Below, one piece after another: positions 15,228 to 25,986 of a stretch of 64,000 nucleotides of DNA. Made by a program: the position numbers and the translations under genes. The notes under the pieces are model-generated. The model saw only the letters and a program-made list of their open reading frames with translations, ran no database searches and was not told where the DNA came from. This DNA comes from Paulinella micropora (lineage: Eukaryota; Cercozoa; Imbricatea; Euglyphida). The stretch spans positions 538,925 through 602,924 of the forward strand of contig BJOX01000068.1 of assembly GCA_009731375.1 (NCBI GenBank), in the 5' to 3' direction. Numbering within the stretch: the first letter of the stretch is position 1; each line of letters opens with the position of its first letter.

Positions 15228-16107
15228 TTAGTCTTTTGTGTTGTCCGGTTCCTCTTCGGCGACCTCGGTCTTTAATAGGTGTCGGGGCGATACTATATCA
15301 TCATTCGTTAATATAATCCGGTAGCACCTACTGCCTTTTACTTTATATATTTGTTTGCTCCAAGTCTTACCTCCCTTTTCTAGTATATGTTTTTTGTTAA
15401 GTTTTCTTACCTTGTCTCCCTCTTTAAAATCAAATAAATTCTTATCCACATAATGTTCTTGCTTGTTAGTATTAGTGCCGTTAAATACTTCAATCGGTGA
15501 GGCTTTAATTGTTGAGTGCTTCTTTTTGTTATAATAATAAACCACATCTTCAATGTAATTTATCCAATCAAAGTTTCCATCATAAGCCCATATAACATGG
15601 AGTTGTTCTCGTAGAGTTCTTACAAATCTATCAACAATACCTAATTAATTATGTTCTCCCACTTCAACCTTAAAATGATTAATACCATTATTATCAATCC
15701 ATTCTCCAACCGCTCCCTTAAATTCACCACCGCTGTCTGAGATGAATTCCTTGGGCTTTGGTAGTTTTTTAAGTGCTTCTAAGACCGTAGTTGAAAACTT
15801 ATTTTTTATTGGGATGGCGTAAGCATACCGACTATGAATATCAATCCAAATCAAAGCAAAATTATAATTTTTATTTTTTGTTGCGACTTTTGTCATATCC
15901 ATTAAATCAATATTTACCATATCTAAAACTTTATCTGCCCATATTGTTGTGCCCCTTGTTCTGTATAGTATAAATTTTTTCCTTCTNNNNNNNNNNTTTT
16001 GTCTGCCGAAATATTTCCTGTGCTGTATCTTTTTTTTGTTCCTCATCCGTTTTGTCTGAGTCAGGATTTTGTTGATCAATATTACCAGGTGTATGTTTGT
16101 TGTCCAT
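15228..16107 (-). CDS. Retroviral-type (rve) integrase of inner element, one nonsense codon
   Basis: The start is the ATG at 16107 (MDNKHTPG, compare MDNKHVII in the outer copy). The catalytic core shows NIDLMDM (first Asp), SDSGGEFKG (second Asp) and GEHN (Glu). It is followed by the GIVDRF helix and a C-terminal domain with GGKTWSKQIYKV, resembling the chromatin-binding or SH3-like end of Polinton integrases. An in-frame TAA lies directly after GEHN (15645-15647), where a Gln codon is likely. A 10-N gap (15987-15996) removes the segment after the N-terminal 37 residues. The bases just left of the gap (15961-15986) are the reverse complement of the fibre gene, so the join is probably a misassembly and the residues RRKKFILY are spurious. 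The enzyme would insert the viral genome into host DNA. Confidence 0.8.
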
Positions 16108-16144
16108 TAAAATTCAAGAAATACTTTATCAGCCTCTTGACTTT

Positions 16145-16619
16145 TTACCTTCTCTTTATGAGTGGTATTATATACATTAACTGATATTTTTCACTTCGTT
16201 TTTTACCACCTCGCTGTTTTCCTCCTGTTGTTTCATAATCTTCGCTTTCTTCACTCTCACTTTCTTCTTCGCTGTCATTCTCTTGCTTCATGGGTGGTGA
16301 TGCTTTCTTTGCGGTTTTCTTCTTAGGCTTTTTAGCATTCTTTTTTATCTTTCTACATATGATTAGCAATAACCTCAGACATATCAATTCCGCTGTCGCT
16401 GTCGCTTTCGTCTTCTACGATTTCGGGTTTTGCCAGTATTTCCTTAGCAACACTTAACTCAGCATCAGTTTCAATTATTTCATCTATGGTCTTATCTTTC
16501 AGTTCCCCCTTCTTGCGGAGCCGTTCGCGAGCCCAATCGTCCTTTCGCCGTTCAGCATTTTCTCTATTTGCTTGAACAGCCTTCTTCCAATTTTCCTTTG
16601 ATACTTCCTTTGACTGCAT
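16145..16619 (-). CDS. Acidic/basic low-complexity viral protein, copy at a contig end
   Basis: Starts MQSKEVSKENWKKAVQ at 16619, with a charged helical N-terminal half, then E/D/S-rich and K-rich stretches and an RGGKKR tail. It is the same gene as 17127-17603, repeated because two contigs overlap. This copy has a 2-base loss near 16360 that breaks the frame; the other copy is intact. See 37772-38296 for the outer relative. Unknown function; the composition suggests a nucleic-acid or chromatin-associated virion protein. Confidence 0.6.
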
Positions 16620-16695
16620 AATTTAGATATGCTTTTAATCTTTGTTGCTATAATTTAACAAAAATAAAATTAAATATTTAATAAATATAAATAAT

Positions 16696-19600
16696 ATGTC
16701 GCAATATAAATCATTACTCTGCTTGTCAGAAATCCCGACAGACAGCCTTTCAATCGCAAACTTAGACTTAACGAACACAAACATAGTGGGCTTAAACACA
16801 GACAGAGTGCCAGAAGATGCTGACCCCGTAAATCTTTATTACACTGACGGCCGATTTGACACACGTCTCGCTTTAAAATCAACGACAGACATCAAAGAAG
16901 GAAAAAATTTATACTATACAGAGCAACGAGTAAGGGATAATGACGAAGTCAAAGCCTCAACTCAACACCGCTCTAATACTTCCAATCCGCACCAAACCAG
17001 TTTATATAATTTGATAGACACAAACTTATTTGCACAAGCGAGCGGACAATACTTAACTTACAACGATGTAGAAGGCAAATGGAAGAATACAGCNNNNNNN
17101 NNNTACTTTATCAGCCTCTTGACTTTTTACCTTCTCTTTATGAGTGGTATTATATACATTAACTGATATTTTTCACTTCGTTTTTTACCACCTCGCTGTT
17201 TTCCGCCTGTTGTTTCATAATCTTCGCTTTCTTCACTCTCACTTTCTTCTTCGCTGTCATTCTCTTGCTTCATGGGTGGTGATGCTTTCTTTGCGGTTTT
17301 CTTCTTAGGCTTTTTAGCATTCTTTTTTATCTTTCTAAGCATATGATTAGCAATAACCTCAGACATATCAATTCCGCTGTCGCTGTCGCTTTCGTCTTCT
17401 ACGATTTCGGGTTTTGCCAGTATTTCCTTAGCAACACTTAACTCAGCATCAGTTTCAATTATTTCATCTATGGTCTTATCTTTCAGTTCCCCCTTCTTGC
17501 GGAGCCGTTCGCGAGCCCAATCGTCCTTTCGCCGTTCAGCATTTTCTCTATTTGCTTGAACAGCCTTCTTCCAATTTTCCTTTGATACTTCCTTTGACTG
17601 CATAATTTAGATATGCTTTTAATCTTTGTTGCTATAATTTAACAAAAATAAAATTAAATATTTAATAAATATATATAATATGTCGCAATATAAATAATTA
17701 CTCTGCTTGTCAGAAATCCCGACAGACAGCCTTTCAATCGCAAACTTAGACTTAACGAACACAAACATAGTGGGCTTAAACACAGACAGAGTGCCAGAAG
17801 ATGCTGACCCCGTAAATCTTTATTACACTGACGGCCGATTTGACACACGTCTCGCTTTAAAATCAACGACAGACATCAAAGAAGGAAAAAATTTATACTA
17901 TACAGAGCAACGAGTAAGGGATAACGACGAAGTCAAAGCCTCAACTCAACACCGCTCTAATACTTCCAATCCGCACCAAACCAGTTTATATAATTTGATA
18001 GACACAAACTTATTTGCACAAGCGAGCGGACAATACTTAACTTACAACGATGTAGAAGGCAAATGGAAGAATACAGCCCTTGGTTCAATTGATACACTTT
18101 CAGATGTGGTTATAACCGCGCCGATAGCGATGAATAGTTATCTCACTTATAATTCAATAAACTGGGTAAATAAAACATTTCCGATAAATGTTGATGAATT
18201 CGGCAATATTAGTATGGGAAGGAAGAATATAACAGGAGTTAATTTACTAAATACCAAAGATGTTGATGAATGGATATTTGAGCATCAAGATAATAATGAT
18301 AAAGTTTCAGCAAGTGGAAGCATAGATAGCCACAGCGATGTGACAATATCAGGCTTCCCAGCAGATAATCAATTACTCATTTATAGCACGGGGCAATGGA
18401 GAAACACCACACCACCCTTTCTTAGATTAGACGGCACTGCTAGTATGACGGGAGGACTAAATATGAATGGTTATGCTATTTCGGGGGCTTCTACGTATAA
18501 TGGAATTAATCTCGCTAATCTCGCAGTTGATGGTTCGGTGGTCAAACTAACAGGAGACCAAACTATAGCGGGTATTACAACATTCAGCAGTATAATAAAT
18601 GCGAGTGCGGGGATTGATATGAAAAGCCAAAGCATAACAAATGTCAATCTTGTTGATGGTGTGGATGTTTCCGTTCTTGATACTTCGGCGGTTAAACTAA
18701 CAGGAGACCAAACCATAGCAGGGAATAAAAAATTTACATCAACTTTAGAANNNNNNNNNNACAGACATCAAAGAAGGAAAAAATTTATACTATACAGAGC
18801 AACGAGTAAGGGATAATGACGAAGTCAAAGCCTCAACTCAACACCGCTCTAATACTTCCAATCCGCACCAAACCAGTTTATATAATTTGATAGACACAAA
18901 CTTATTTGCACAAGCGAGCGGACAATACTTAACTTACAACGATGTAGAAGGCAAATGGAAGAATACAGCCCTTGGTTCAATTGATACACTTTCAGATGTG
19001 GTTATAACCGCGCCGATAGCGATGAATAGTTATCTCACTTATAATTCAATAAACTGGGTAAATAAAACATTTCCGATAAATGTTGATGAATTCGGCAATA
19101 TTAGTATGGGAAGGAAGAATATAACAGGAGTTAATTTACTAAATACCAAAGATGTTGATGAATGGATATTTGAGCATCAAGATAATAATGATAAAGTTTC
19201 AGCAAGTGGAAGCATAGATAGCCACAGCGATGTGACAATATCAGGCTTCCCAGCAGATAATCAATTACTCATTTATAGCACGGGGCAATGGAGAAACACC
19301 ACACCACCCTTTCTTAGATTAGACGGCACTGCTAGTATGACGGGAGGACTAAATATGAATGGTTATGCTATTTCGGGGGCTTCTACGTATAATGGAATTA
19401 ATCTCGCTAATCTCGCAGTTGATGGTTCGGTGGTCAAACTAACAGGAGACCAAACTATAGCGGGTATTACAACATTCAGCAGTATAATAAATGCGAGTGC
19501 GGGGATTGATATGAAAAGCCAAAGCATAACAAATGTCAATCTTGTTGATGGTGTGGATGTTTCCGTTCTTGATACTTCGGCGGTTAAACTAACAGGAGAC

Positions 19601-22382
19601 CAAACCATAGCAGGGAATAAAAAATTTACATCAACTTTAGAAGTAAGTGGTTCGTCCAATCCTACTATTTTGATGGTATTGGCATAGCCTTTGATACAAA
19701 AATAGGAATGATTGCAGCGCAAAAAACAGCAACAGCGACTTGGTATCCGATACAAATAACTGGTTCGTATGTAGAGTTATATTCAGGTAATACTTTAATT
19801 ATAACTGAAACTGGAACAACATTAAGTTTGAATAACAACAAAATAACAAACTTAGCCGACCCTTCCGCTTCAACAGATGGAGCAAATAAAAGTTATGTTG
19901 ATACAAAAGACGGGCAAAATGTGAAACTAACNNNNNNNNNNAAACTGGAACAACATTGAGTTTGAATAACAACAAAATAACAAACTTAGCCGACCCTTCC
20001 GCTTCAACAGATGGAGCAAATAAAAGTTATGTTGATACAAAAGACGGGCAAAATGTGAAACTAACAGGAAACCAAACCATAGCAGGAATTAAGACATATA
20101 GCAGTGGTGTGGAAATTACTGGAAATTCAATCAATTCAACAACAAAGGGCACATTTATCGTTTTCAATTCTACAAGTAATATCGGTTCTATAGCTAGTTT
20201 GGATATGAAAACTGCAACATATTACAACTTTGAAATTTCTGCAAAAAAATAAGTTTTATTATTGACGGGACGATTGTTTCGTGGTTTAATGCTACTGGCT
20301 TAGATTGTAATAGTAGTCGGATCGTTAATCTAGGAGCACCACAAAATGCGAATGAAGCGGTAAATAGGCAATATCTGGATGACAATTGTGTGAAACTAAC
20401 AACAGACCAAACCATAACAGGAAGTAAAACACAACGGGACGAGCACTACGATAAAATATCTAACTTTAACGAACAACGCCGATTTTAATAATCACACTAT
20501 CATTAATGGTGGAAATATAACATATAATGGGGCGAGGATATTAAACCAAAATGGAGGAGATATATTCTTTTCACAGACATCAGGTGATTATCAATATTTC
20601 TTATTTACTCTAAATACCGCTACAAGTGGAACCGCGAACCAAAGAGGTTATGTATTCACGAATGTAGCATTTGATGTAAAAGGAGCAGGTCTTTATATTT
20701 CAAAACTTTTGGATAATAAAAGTGCTTCGTCTGACATCGTCCGTTTTAACCATGCTGGTGGTATGCGGTTTTATGGTGCTTTGGATATGAACTCAAACAA
20801 CATAACAAGTGCTGGAACAATAACGGGAACTACATTAACGGCAACTGCTGGCATGACTACAACAACATTAACGGTGAGCGGATTATTAACAGCAGATGGC
20901 GGTTGCAAGTTATCTATTCAAAATAAAGTAGATGGAGGAAATGGACAGGGTATATTTCTGTGGGATACAGACAACGCAGGATGGGGGATTTATATGGCTC
21001 AGCCAGGGGCAGGTAAAAGTCTATCTGGAGGGTCTGCGGTTGCAGGCAACGATATTTCAGGCTTTGCTATAAGATTTAGGTCTGGTTTTGCTTCGGCGGA
21101 TGGTTTTGTGTGGGGAAATTCTAATGAGCAATTGTTAATGTCATTGAATGGGGCAAACGGGACTTTATGGACAAAAGGGTTAATAACGGCTAGTGCGGGT
21201 ATATCAACAACAACATTAACAACGAGCGATAAAATAACAACAGCACTAGGCAAACCAATAATCATAGGCAACTCAACAAAAGGAGTAGGATCAACAGGCG
21301 GATTAGAGTTATATGGAACGGCGAGCGACCCCGCGGGGCCACATATACAGGTAATAACAACGGCGGATGCTTATCCAACATTTCAACAACTAAACTGGGC
21401 ACACGATAATGTCAATTTAAGTTTTGATGCTTATTTTGATGGCACGAACTGGAAATCAAGCCACAGCGGTTCAAGCTTTCTAATTCAAAAAGGTGGCAAA
21501 CTCGCTTTTTATTATAAATCAGGAATAACGGCTGGAAACAATATATCTTTCACTGAGGCGATGAACATAAGCACAGCGGGATTATTAACTGCGAATGCGG
21601 GGATTACATACTCTGGCTTGCTAACGACCACAACTACTAATGGAGCGAAAATAGGAATTCAAGGACAAACAGACGGGGGTGGTAACCGCGGAATATTTAT
21701 TTGGGATACTGGCGATTCAGCATGGGGGATTTATATGTCTCAGTCTGGAGCAAATAAATCATTAAGTGGAGGAACAGCACCAGCAGGAGGAGTAGGCGGA
21801 GGATTAACTTCTTTGCTATTAGATTTAGAGTGAATAATTCTTCAACGAATGGGTTCATATGGGAGAATAGTTCAAATACTGCTTTAATGTCTTTGAAAGC
21901 AAGCGATGGACAATTATGGGTATTGTCTAATCCAATTCAATATTCAGACAGGAGAAAAAAAGAAGATATAAAGGAATGCTTAGGCTTAGATTTATTAATA
22001 AGTTAAATCCAGTCTGCTATCGTATGATTGATGACAACAAGAAACAAAGAACGGGTTTGATAGCACAGGAATTAGAGATATGCAAGATTTTGGCGGTTTT
22101 ATAAAAGAAACAATTATGGTTCCGTGTCCAAAGCAAAGAAAAGAATGCGAATTGAAAGGTGTGAGTGTTAATCCAGAAGATGTTAAATGTGTTGATAATG
22201 GTGATGTCGGTTATGGTATAGGTTATTCCGAGTTTATCGCCCCGTTAATTAAAGCGGTTCAAAAATTATCAGAAAAGGTAGTTAATTTAGAAAAAGAAAA
22301 TAAACTTTTACTTAATATACTACAAGACCAAGCAAATCAATTGGCAGAAATACGAGCAGTCGTTTTTTCAAATGTCAAATAA
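16696..22382 (+). CDS. Tail-fibre-like protein with C-terminal S74 intramolecular chaperone (inner)
   Basis: Starts MSQYKSLLCLSEIPTDSLS. The N-terminal region has NLYYTDGRFDTRL and NLYYTEQRVRDND repeats. The shaft has repeated beta-rich modules carrying LTGDQTIAG (near 18542, 18695, 19438, 19590) and MTGGLNM, as in phage and giant-virus fibres. The C-terminal domain (about 21945-22380) contains SDRRKKEDIKECLGLD, GLIAQELE and YSEFIAPLIKAVQKL followed by a coiled coil, the hallmark of Peptidase_S74 domains, which cut themselves off after fibre trimerisation; the Ser of SDRR is the expected cleavage residue. The frame is interrupted by at least six indels (around 19650, 20250, 20435, 21815, 22000 and 22070) and by three 10-N gaps with duplicated flanks, so real length and state are uncertain. 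It would form a host-binding spike. Confidence 0.8.
17127..17603 (-). CDS. Acidic/basic low-complexity viral protein (intact copy)
   Basis: 158 residues, same gene as 16145-16619 and the better version. The N-terminal 60 residues are charged helix, followed by EDESDSDSG, KKPKKKTAKK, SEEESESEES and a GGKQRGGKKR tail. It is transcribed divergently from the fibre gene. Not recognised as a known family. Confidence 0.65.
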   Translation of the reverse strand: MQSKEVSKENWKKAVQANRENAERRKDDWARERLRKKGELKDKTIDEIIETDAELSVAKEILAKPEIVEDESDSDSGIDMSEVIANHMLRKIKKNAKKPKKKTAKKASPPMKQENDSEEESESEESEDYETTGGKQRGGKKRSEKYQLMYIIPLIKRR

Positions 22383-22725
22383 TACAACCAGACTTCACAG
22401 ACCACCACCTATTATGGATATGGATGGCGAACTAACTCCAGAATTAAAGTCTCGTGTTCTTGAAGTAGAACTAAAGACTGAGGAAAAAAATATAGAGCAC
22501 GAATTGGAAGATAACTGGAATTGTTGTTGTATAAAAAACAGACCAACTGACAGCCGACTTATTAAATACTTATTTCAAATGGGTATCATTATTGCCAGTA
22601 TAACCCTTTGTATCGTGAGGCTATCTGAAAAGAACTTACCTTGTGAGGTTGCTAATACTTATGTCGGAATTTTGACCTTACTCATAGCAATTTGCCTTCC
22701 ATCGCCTTCTAGTTCAAAGAAATGA
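22372..22725 (+). CDS. Small membrane protein
   Basis: 117 residues. The N-terminal half is charged (PPPIMDMDGELTPELKSRVLE), then CCC, then two hydrophobic segments (MGIIIASITLCIV and YVGILTLLIAICL). It overlaps the last codons of the fibre gene by 11 bp in another frame and the convergent Cys-rich gene at its 3' end. The outer counterpart is at 41798. Possibly an inner-membrane or fibre-anchoring virion protein; no named family. Confidence 0.7.
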   Translation: MSNNTTRLHRPPPIMDMDGELTPELKSRVLEVELKTEEKNIEHELEDNWNCCCIKNRPTDSRLIKYLFQMGIIIASITLCIVRLSEKNLPCEVANTYVGILTLLIAICLPSPSSSKK

Positions 22726-22971
22726 ACATTCATAGGTATGTGTCATATACCATCTATTATCACCCGCACACATTAAAGGCAGGGCTTCATCAAAACTAAC
22801 ACACCAATCACTCATAGGCTTATACACACATTTAAATTTAGTTTCTATTCCTTGCTTTATACAGTAAACACACGCATCTCGTTTTGTTTGATTTGCTCTG
22901 CTATAAAAGTCGCAGGCAGTTCGCGAAAATATTTTTGTTATTAAAAAGTTTATTATCAGTAATATAATCAT
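22714..22971 (-). CDS. Short secreted or membrane-anchored Cys-rich protein
   Basis: 85 residues: a hydrophobic N-terminus (MIILLIINFLITKIF), then CDFYSR, CVYCIKQG, FKCVYKP, DWCVSF, PLMCAG and ECSFL, seven cysteines conserved in the outer copy (42162-42410). The pattern suggests a disulfide-rich ectodomain. Its start codon overlaps the start codon of the divergent gene at 22970 through a shared CATG. Function unknown. Confidence 0.65.
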   Translation of the reverse strand: MIILLIINFLITKIFSRTACDFYSRANQTKRDACVYCIKQGIETKFKCVYKPMSDWCVSFDEALPLMCAGDNRWYMTHTYECSFL

Positions 22972-23329
22972 GGCTGACTATAAATACCAAAAGATTGTTT
23001 TTCTGAGCAATGATTTTGTTGGAAGCAAAACATTTAATAAAAATATTCAAATGTCATTCACACCGACCAAAATGAATGTTAAGTTTATTCATTATACGAA
23101 CGACCAGACGGAAACCAAAACCAGAACTCTTTATATGGACAGAATTGGAATTATCGGCACATTTGCAGATAGTAATATAGCAAACATTTCAAACCTTAGT
23201 TATAATTTAGGTTTAGTAAATTGGACAGACGGACAATATACATTTAAAGTCCTTGAAACCGACAGCGGAAATATTGATACAGGAAATTTAGCGGGACGAA
23301 TTGTTGTGTGTTTGGAATTCGTCGGGTAA
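22970..23329 (+). CDS. Conserved small viral protein, probably structural
   Basis: 119 residues, intact in both elements (outer 42441-42800, about 90 percent identical). Rich in beta-strand-type residues with TETKTRTLYMDRIGIIG and a C-terminal IVVCLEF. No signal or membrane segment. It lies directly upstream of the packaging ATPase. The strong conservation beside decayed neighbours suggests a compact virion protein; no family recognised. Confidence 0.65.
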   Translation: MADYKYQKIVFLSNDFVGSKTFNKNIQMSFTPTKMNVKFIHYTNDQTETKTRTLYMDRIGIIGTFADSNIANISNLSYNLGLVNWTDGQYTFKVLETDSGNIDTGNLAGRIVVCLEFVG

Positions 23330-23338
23330 TAGTATACA

Positions 23339-24164
23339 ATGGAGAAGATTAATAGCATTAAGGTGAAGCCAGTAAAACAAGAGGGCGATGGAAATAAAAA
23401 AGCAAAAGGTTATAAATTATTTAATGAGCCGTATGCCAATATATTTCTACTCGCCCGTAAGAAAAGCGGAAAACGACAGCACTCTTTGAAATACTGAAAC
23501 GGACTACAGACAGAAAAACCCGTATTGTCATTATTGCTTCAACAATTCACAAGGACTACATTTATAAAGCAATGGTTAAGCACTTTAAGAACAGGGGAAA
23601 CCAATGGCAATATACACCTTTCTTAAATCAGATGGTGTTAATGTCATTGATTATGAACTTGACAAAAATCTCCATCAAGATGGAGATATGCACGAAGGAG
23701 AAATCAAAGATGAAGAAGAAATAGAGAAACCACAATTTTTATACTTTGGAAAGGAAAAGAAAAAAGAAGAAGGAGGTGAGAAGAAAGAGAGACCAAGTAA
23801 GTATATTTCTCCAGAGGTTGTTTTTGTTTTGGATGATTTAGGGAGCGGTTTAAGAGATAAGTCTGTGAGCGATTTATTAAAAAAGAACAGACACTATAAA
23901 AGTAAGGTGATTATGTCAAGCCAGTATCTGAATGACCTACGACCAGAAGCAATTAAGCAGTTAGATGATTTGTTAATCTTTCCAGGCCAGTCTCAGGATA
24001 AAATGGAACTCGTGTATAAACACTTAGACTTATCTTTTGATTGTGATTGCTTTCTTCAAAAGTATCACGAGGCTACAAAGGAACGATTTAATTTTCTTTA
24101 TGTTTCAAGTGTTGATGATGAACTCCGCAAAAACTTCAACTTCAGATTAAATAATGATGTTTGA
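23339..24164 (+). CDS. FtsK/HerA-type (A32-like) genome packaging ATPase, frameshifted
   Basis: Starts MEKINSIKVKP at 23339. The Walker A region LLARKKSGKT is interrupted by loss of one G near 23470; the outer copy has the G. Further motifs are VIIASTIHKDY, the Walker B strand VVFVLDDL, and SSQYLNDLRP, the sensor-like segment after Walker B in A32/HerA packaging ATPases. About 275 residues, usual for Polinton-type ATPases. It would pump genomic DNA into capsids. Genes follow in capsid-assembly order. One single-base change would restore it, so the break may be a sequencing error. Confidence 0.8.
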
Positions 24165-24369
24165 CAATTTCACTCTCATTCGTTTCACTCATACTCGTAA
24201 TCTCAAACTTGTTTGAGATATTTGTCAAACATCGAAACCATTAAAGCAACACCGATATTTAAAAAACACACGAAAATGAGCGTTATGTTGATTTTCATTT
24301 AAAATTCAACATTGGATGAGAGTGTGGATTTTTTAATATCTTTTAATTAATTATTTTTCTGTATTACAT

Positions 24370-24681
24370 ATGCCAGTATCACCAGTGATAATTTCACAAC
24401 CATCAGGATATAACATCGGATACAATCCATCAATGCCACAGAAGGGAGGGGAAAAGAAAACTAAGAAGAAGGGATGTGGTCAAAAGGGAGGAAAGATTAA
24501 CTGGGCAAAGGTCGGAAAAACGGCCTTGGCTGTTAATAAATTCCTTCGCGATAATAAGGTAATCTCTAGAACTGCGGGGGCATTGAGTAGCATTGGGGTG
24601 CCTTACGCAGGTAGTGTTAGTGCTACAGCATCAAAACTCGGATATGGTAAGCAACGAGGAGGTGCTGTAAAGTTTCGCTGA
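24370..24681 (+). CDS. Small basic Gly-Gly protein, candidate protease substrate
   Basis: 103 residues: hydrophobic-polar N-terminus, MPQKGGEKKTKKKG, QKGGKINW, then an Ala/Val/Ser helix (VGKTALAVNKFLRDN and AGALSSIGVPYAG) and the end RGGAVKFR. The three Gly-Gly sites and the amphipathic segment resemble adenovirus minor core or pVI-type precursors that are cut after GG-like sites by the virion cysteine protease, which this element encodes at 25987. That link is inference. An intergenic CACTCTCATTCG-type motif precedes it (24170-24200). Confidence 0.55.
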   Translation: MPVSPVIISQPSGYNIGYNPSMPQKGGEKKTKKKGCGQKGGKINWAKVGKTALAVNKFLRDNKVISRTAGALSSIGVPYAGSVSATASKLGYGKQRGGAVKFR

Positions 24682-24746
24682 TAGTTATGAGAGACATGTG
24701 TTTCAAATTCTAAAATATTAGAAATATTTTTTTGTTAATATATACA

Positions 24747-25505
24747 ATGGTTGCTAAAAAGATTAATAAGAAAAAGGCTAAGGTAAGACCACCACGAGTG
24801 TATAGGAATAAGAGCGGGAGTCCTTATATTATCCAGAAGGGTAAAAAATATTATCTTAATTTTGGTAAGAAAACAAAATGATTTAAGCACATTACAAATC
24901 GTTAAACTTTTATGAAATATATTGGTAATAAGCCAAAGTCGCAAAGGGCTAGTCGCAAGCCAAGGGAAAAAATAATCAAATCTGATTTCAATCGTCTTGA
25001 ACACGAGAACCGAAACCAGATACAAAGCAACTTACAAAAGAAATATGAGTTAATACATGACGAGGAAGAAAAGGAAAAGAAGAAACGAGAGGATTTAGAA
25101 GAGGAGAAGAAGAGGCTAGAAAGAAAAATCAAAACAGATACTAAGGAACTAAATGAAATAATGAATAGGGATCATAAAAGACAACTGGCGGAGATTAAGG
25201 AAAGACAGGAAGAAAAGTCTAGGGAACAGAAGAAGGAACAACGACTTATTCAGGAACTACAGGCAGAACAACGACATAGACAGGGATTATTGACGGCTCC
25301 AGTTGCACAGCCGATTATAGCGAAACCGAATCCCCCTTCAACTATAAATAAACCAAAGAAAACCGCAACTACATCTTCCCCAAAAATAACTGATAGAACT
25401 GACAAAGTAAATAAACAAGAAAAAGATTTGGAAGAAGAAAAGAGACGAAGAATTATTGATGAAATGTTCTCTGAGAAAACGAGAAAAAAACGTGTCAAAA
25501 AATGA
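24747..25505 (+). CDS. Lys/Glu-rich coiled-coil protein
   Basis: Starts MVAKKINKKKAKVRPPRVYRNKSG. A basic N-terminal domain (IIQKGKKYYLNFGKK) is followed by a long E/K/R coiled coil and a basic RKKRVKK end. A one-base insertion at about 24878 breaks the inner copy between residues 44 and 45; the outer copy (44167-45078) reads through. The final TGA overlaps the ATG of the next frame (ATGA). Possibly a core or DNA-condensing virion protein; unrecognised. Confidence 0.6.
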
Positions 25506-25914
25506 AAAATAATACAATAATAAATCACCTTAAAAAAGCAGGCATTAATATCCCTATAATAAAAAACAAAGGTTCAAACGACTACGCCACTAGTTTAAAG
25601 AGATGGTTATACACACAAAAATCACTGAAAACATATCATCGGCAGAAGATGGATGGGATAAACTAGAACAATTTACAACAAAAATGATTGCTAAAAATGA
25701 AAGCAAAAAGAATGAAGAAAAAAAAACTCCTGTAAATAGCACTCTATCGCCAATAGACCCACCACGTTTTGAAAATTCTCCAGATGCTAAACAACTTATA
25801 TTTGAAATGACAAATCCACAACCAGCGGAGACACAACCGACGTATGTAGCACCACCCCCGAGCACAAGTTCTGCGGAGCCACAGCAACCAGAGCCACAGC
25901 AACCAGAGCCATAG
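25502..25914 (+). CDS. Variable protein with Pro/Gln-rich tail, frameshifted
   Basis: Two overlapping frames, 25502-25666 and 25603-25914, join with one shift near 25618. The C-terminus is PAETQPTYVAPPPSTS followed by EPQQPEP repeats, ended by TAG at 25912. Beyond that TAG the same frame stays open through more Pro/Gln sequence straight into the protease ATG at 25987, so read-through would give a protease with a long N-terminal extension. Function unknown. Confidence 0.45.
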
Positions 25915-25986
25915 CAACCACCAAATCTCCAACCAGTTGGAGATAACGAGCAACAGCCACAGCAACTCGGTGAGAGTCGCGGTTTA

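Larger units (their letters stand above)
16122..20065. other. Assembly duplications at three 10-N gaps
   Basis: 16122-17093 recurs as 17104 to about 18078; 17869-18750 recurs as 18761 to about 19642; 19808-19931 recurs as 19942 to about 20065. Each repeat begins exactly after a 10-N run, so these are overlapping contig ends that were not merged, not biological duplications. Small differences (for example a TAA at codon 6 in the copy at 17679) may be errors or allelic variation. Confidence 0.85.
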
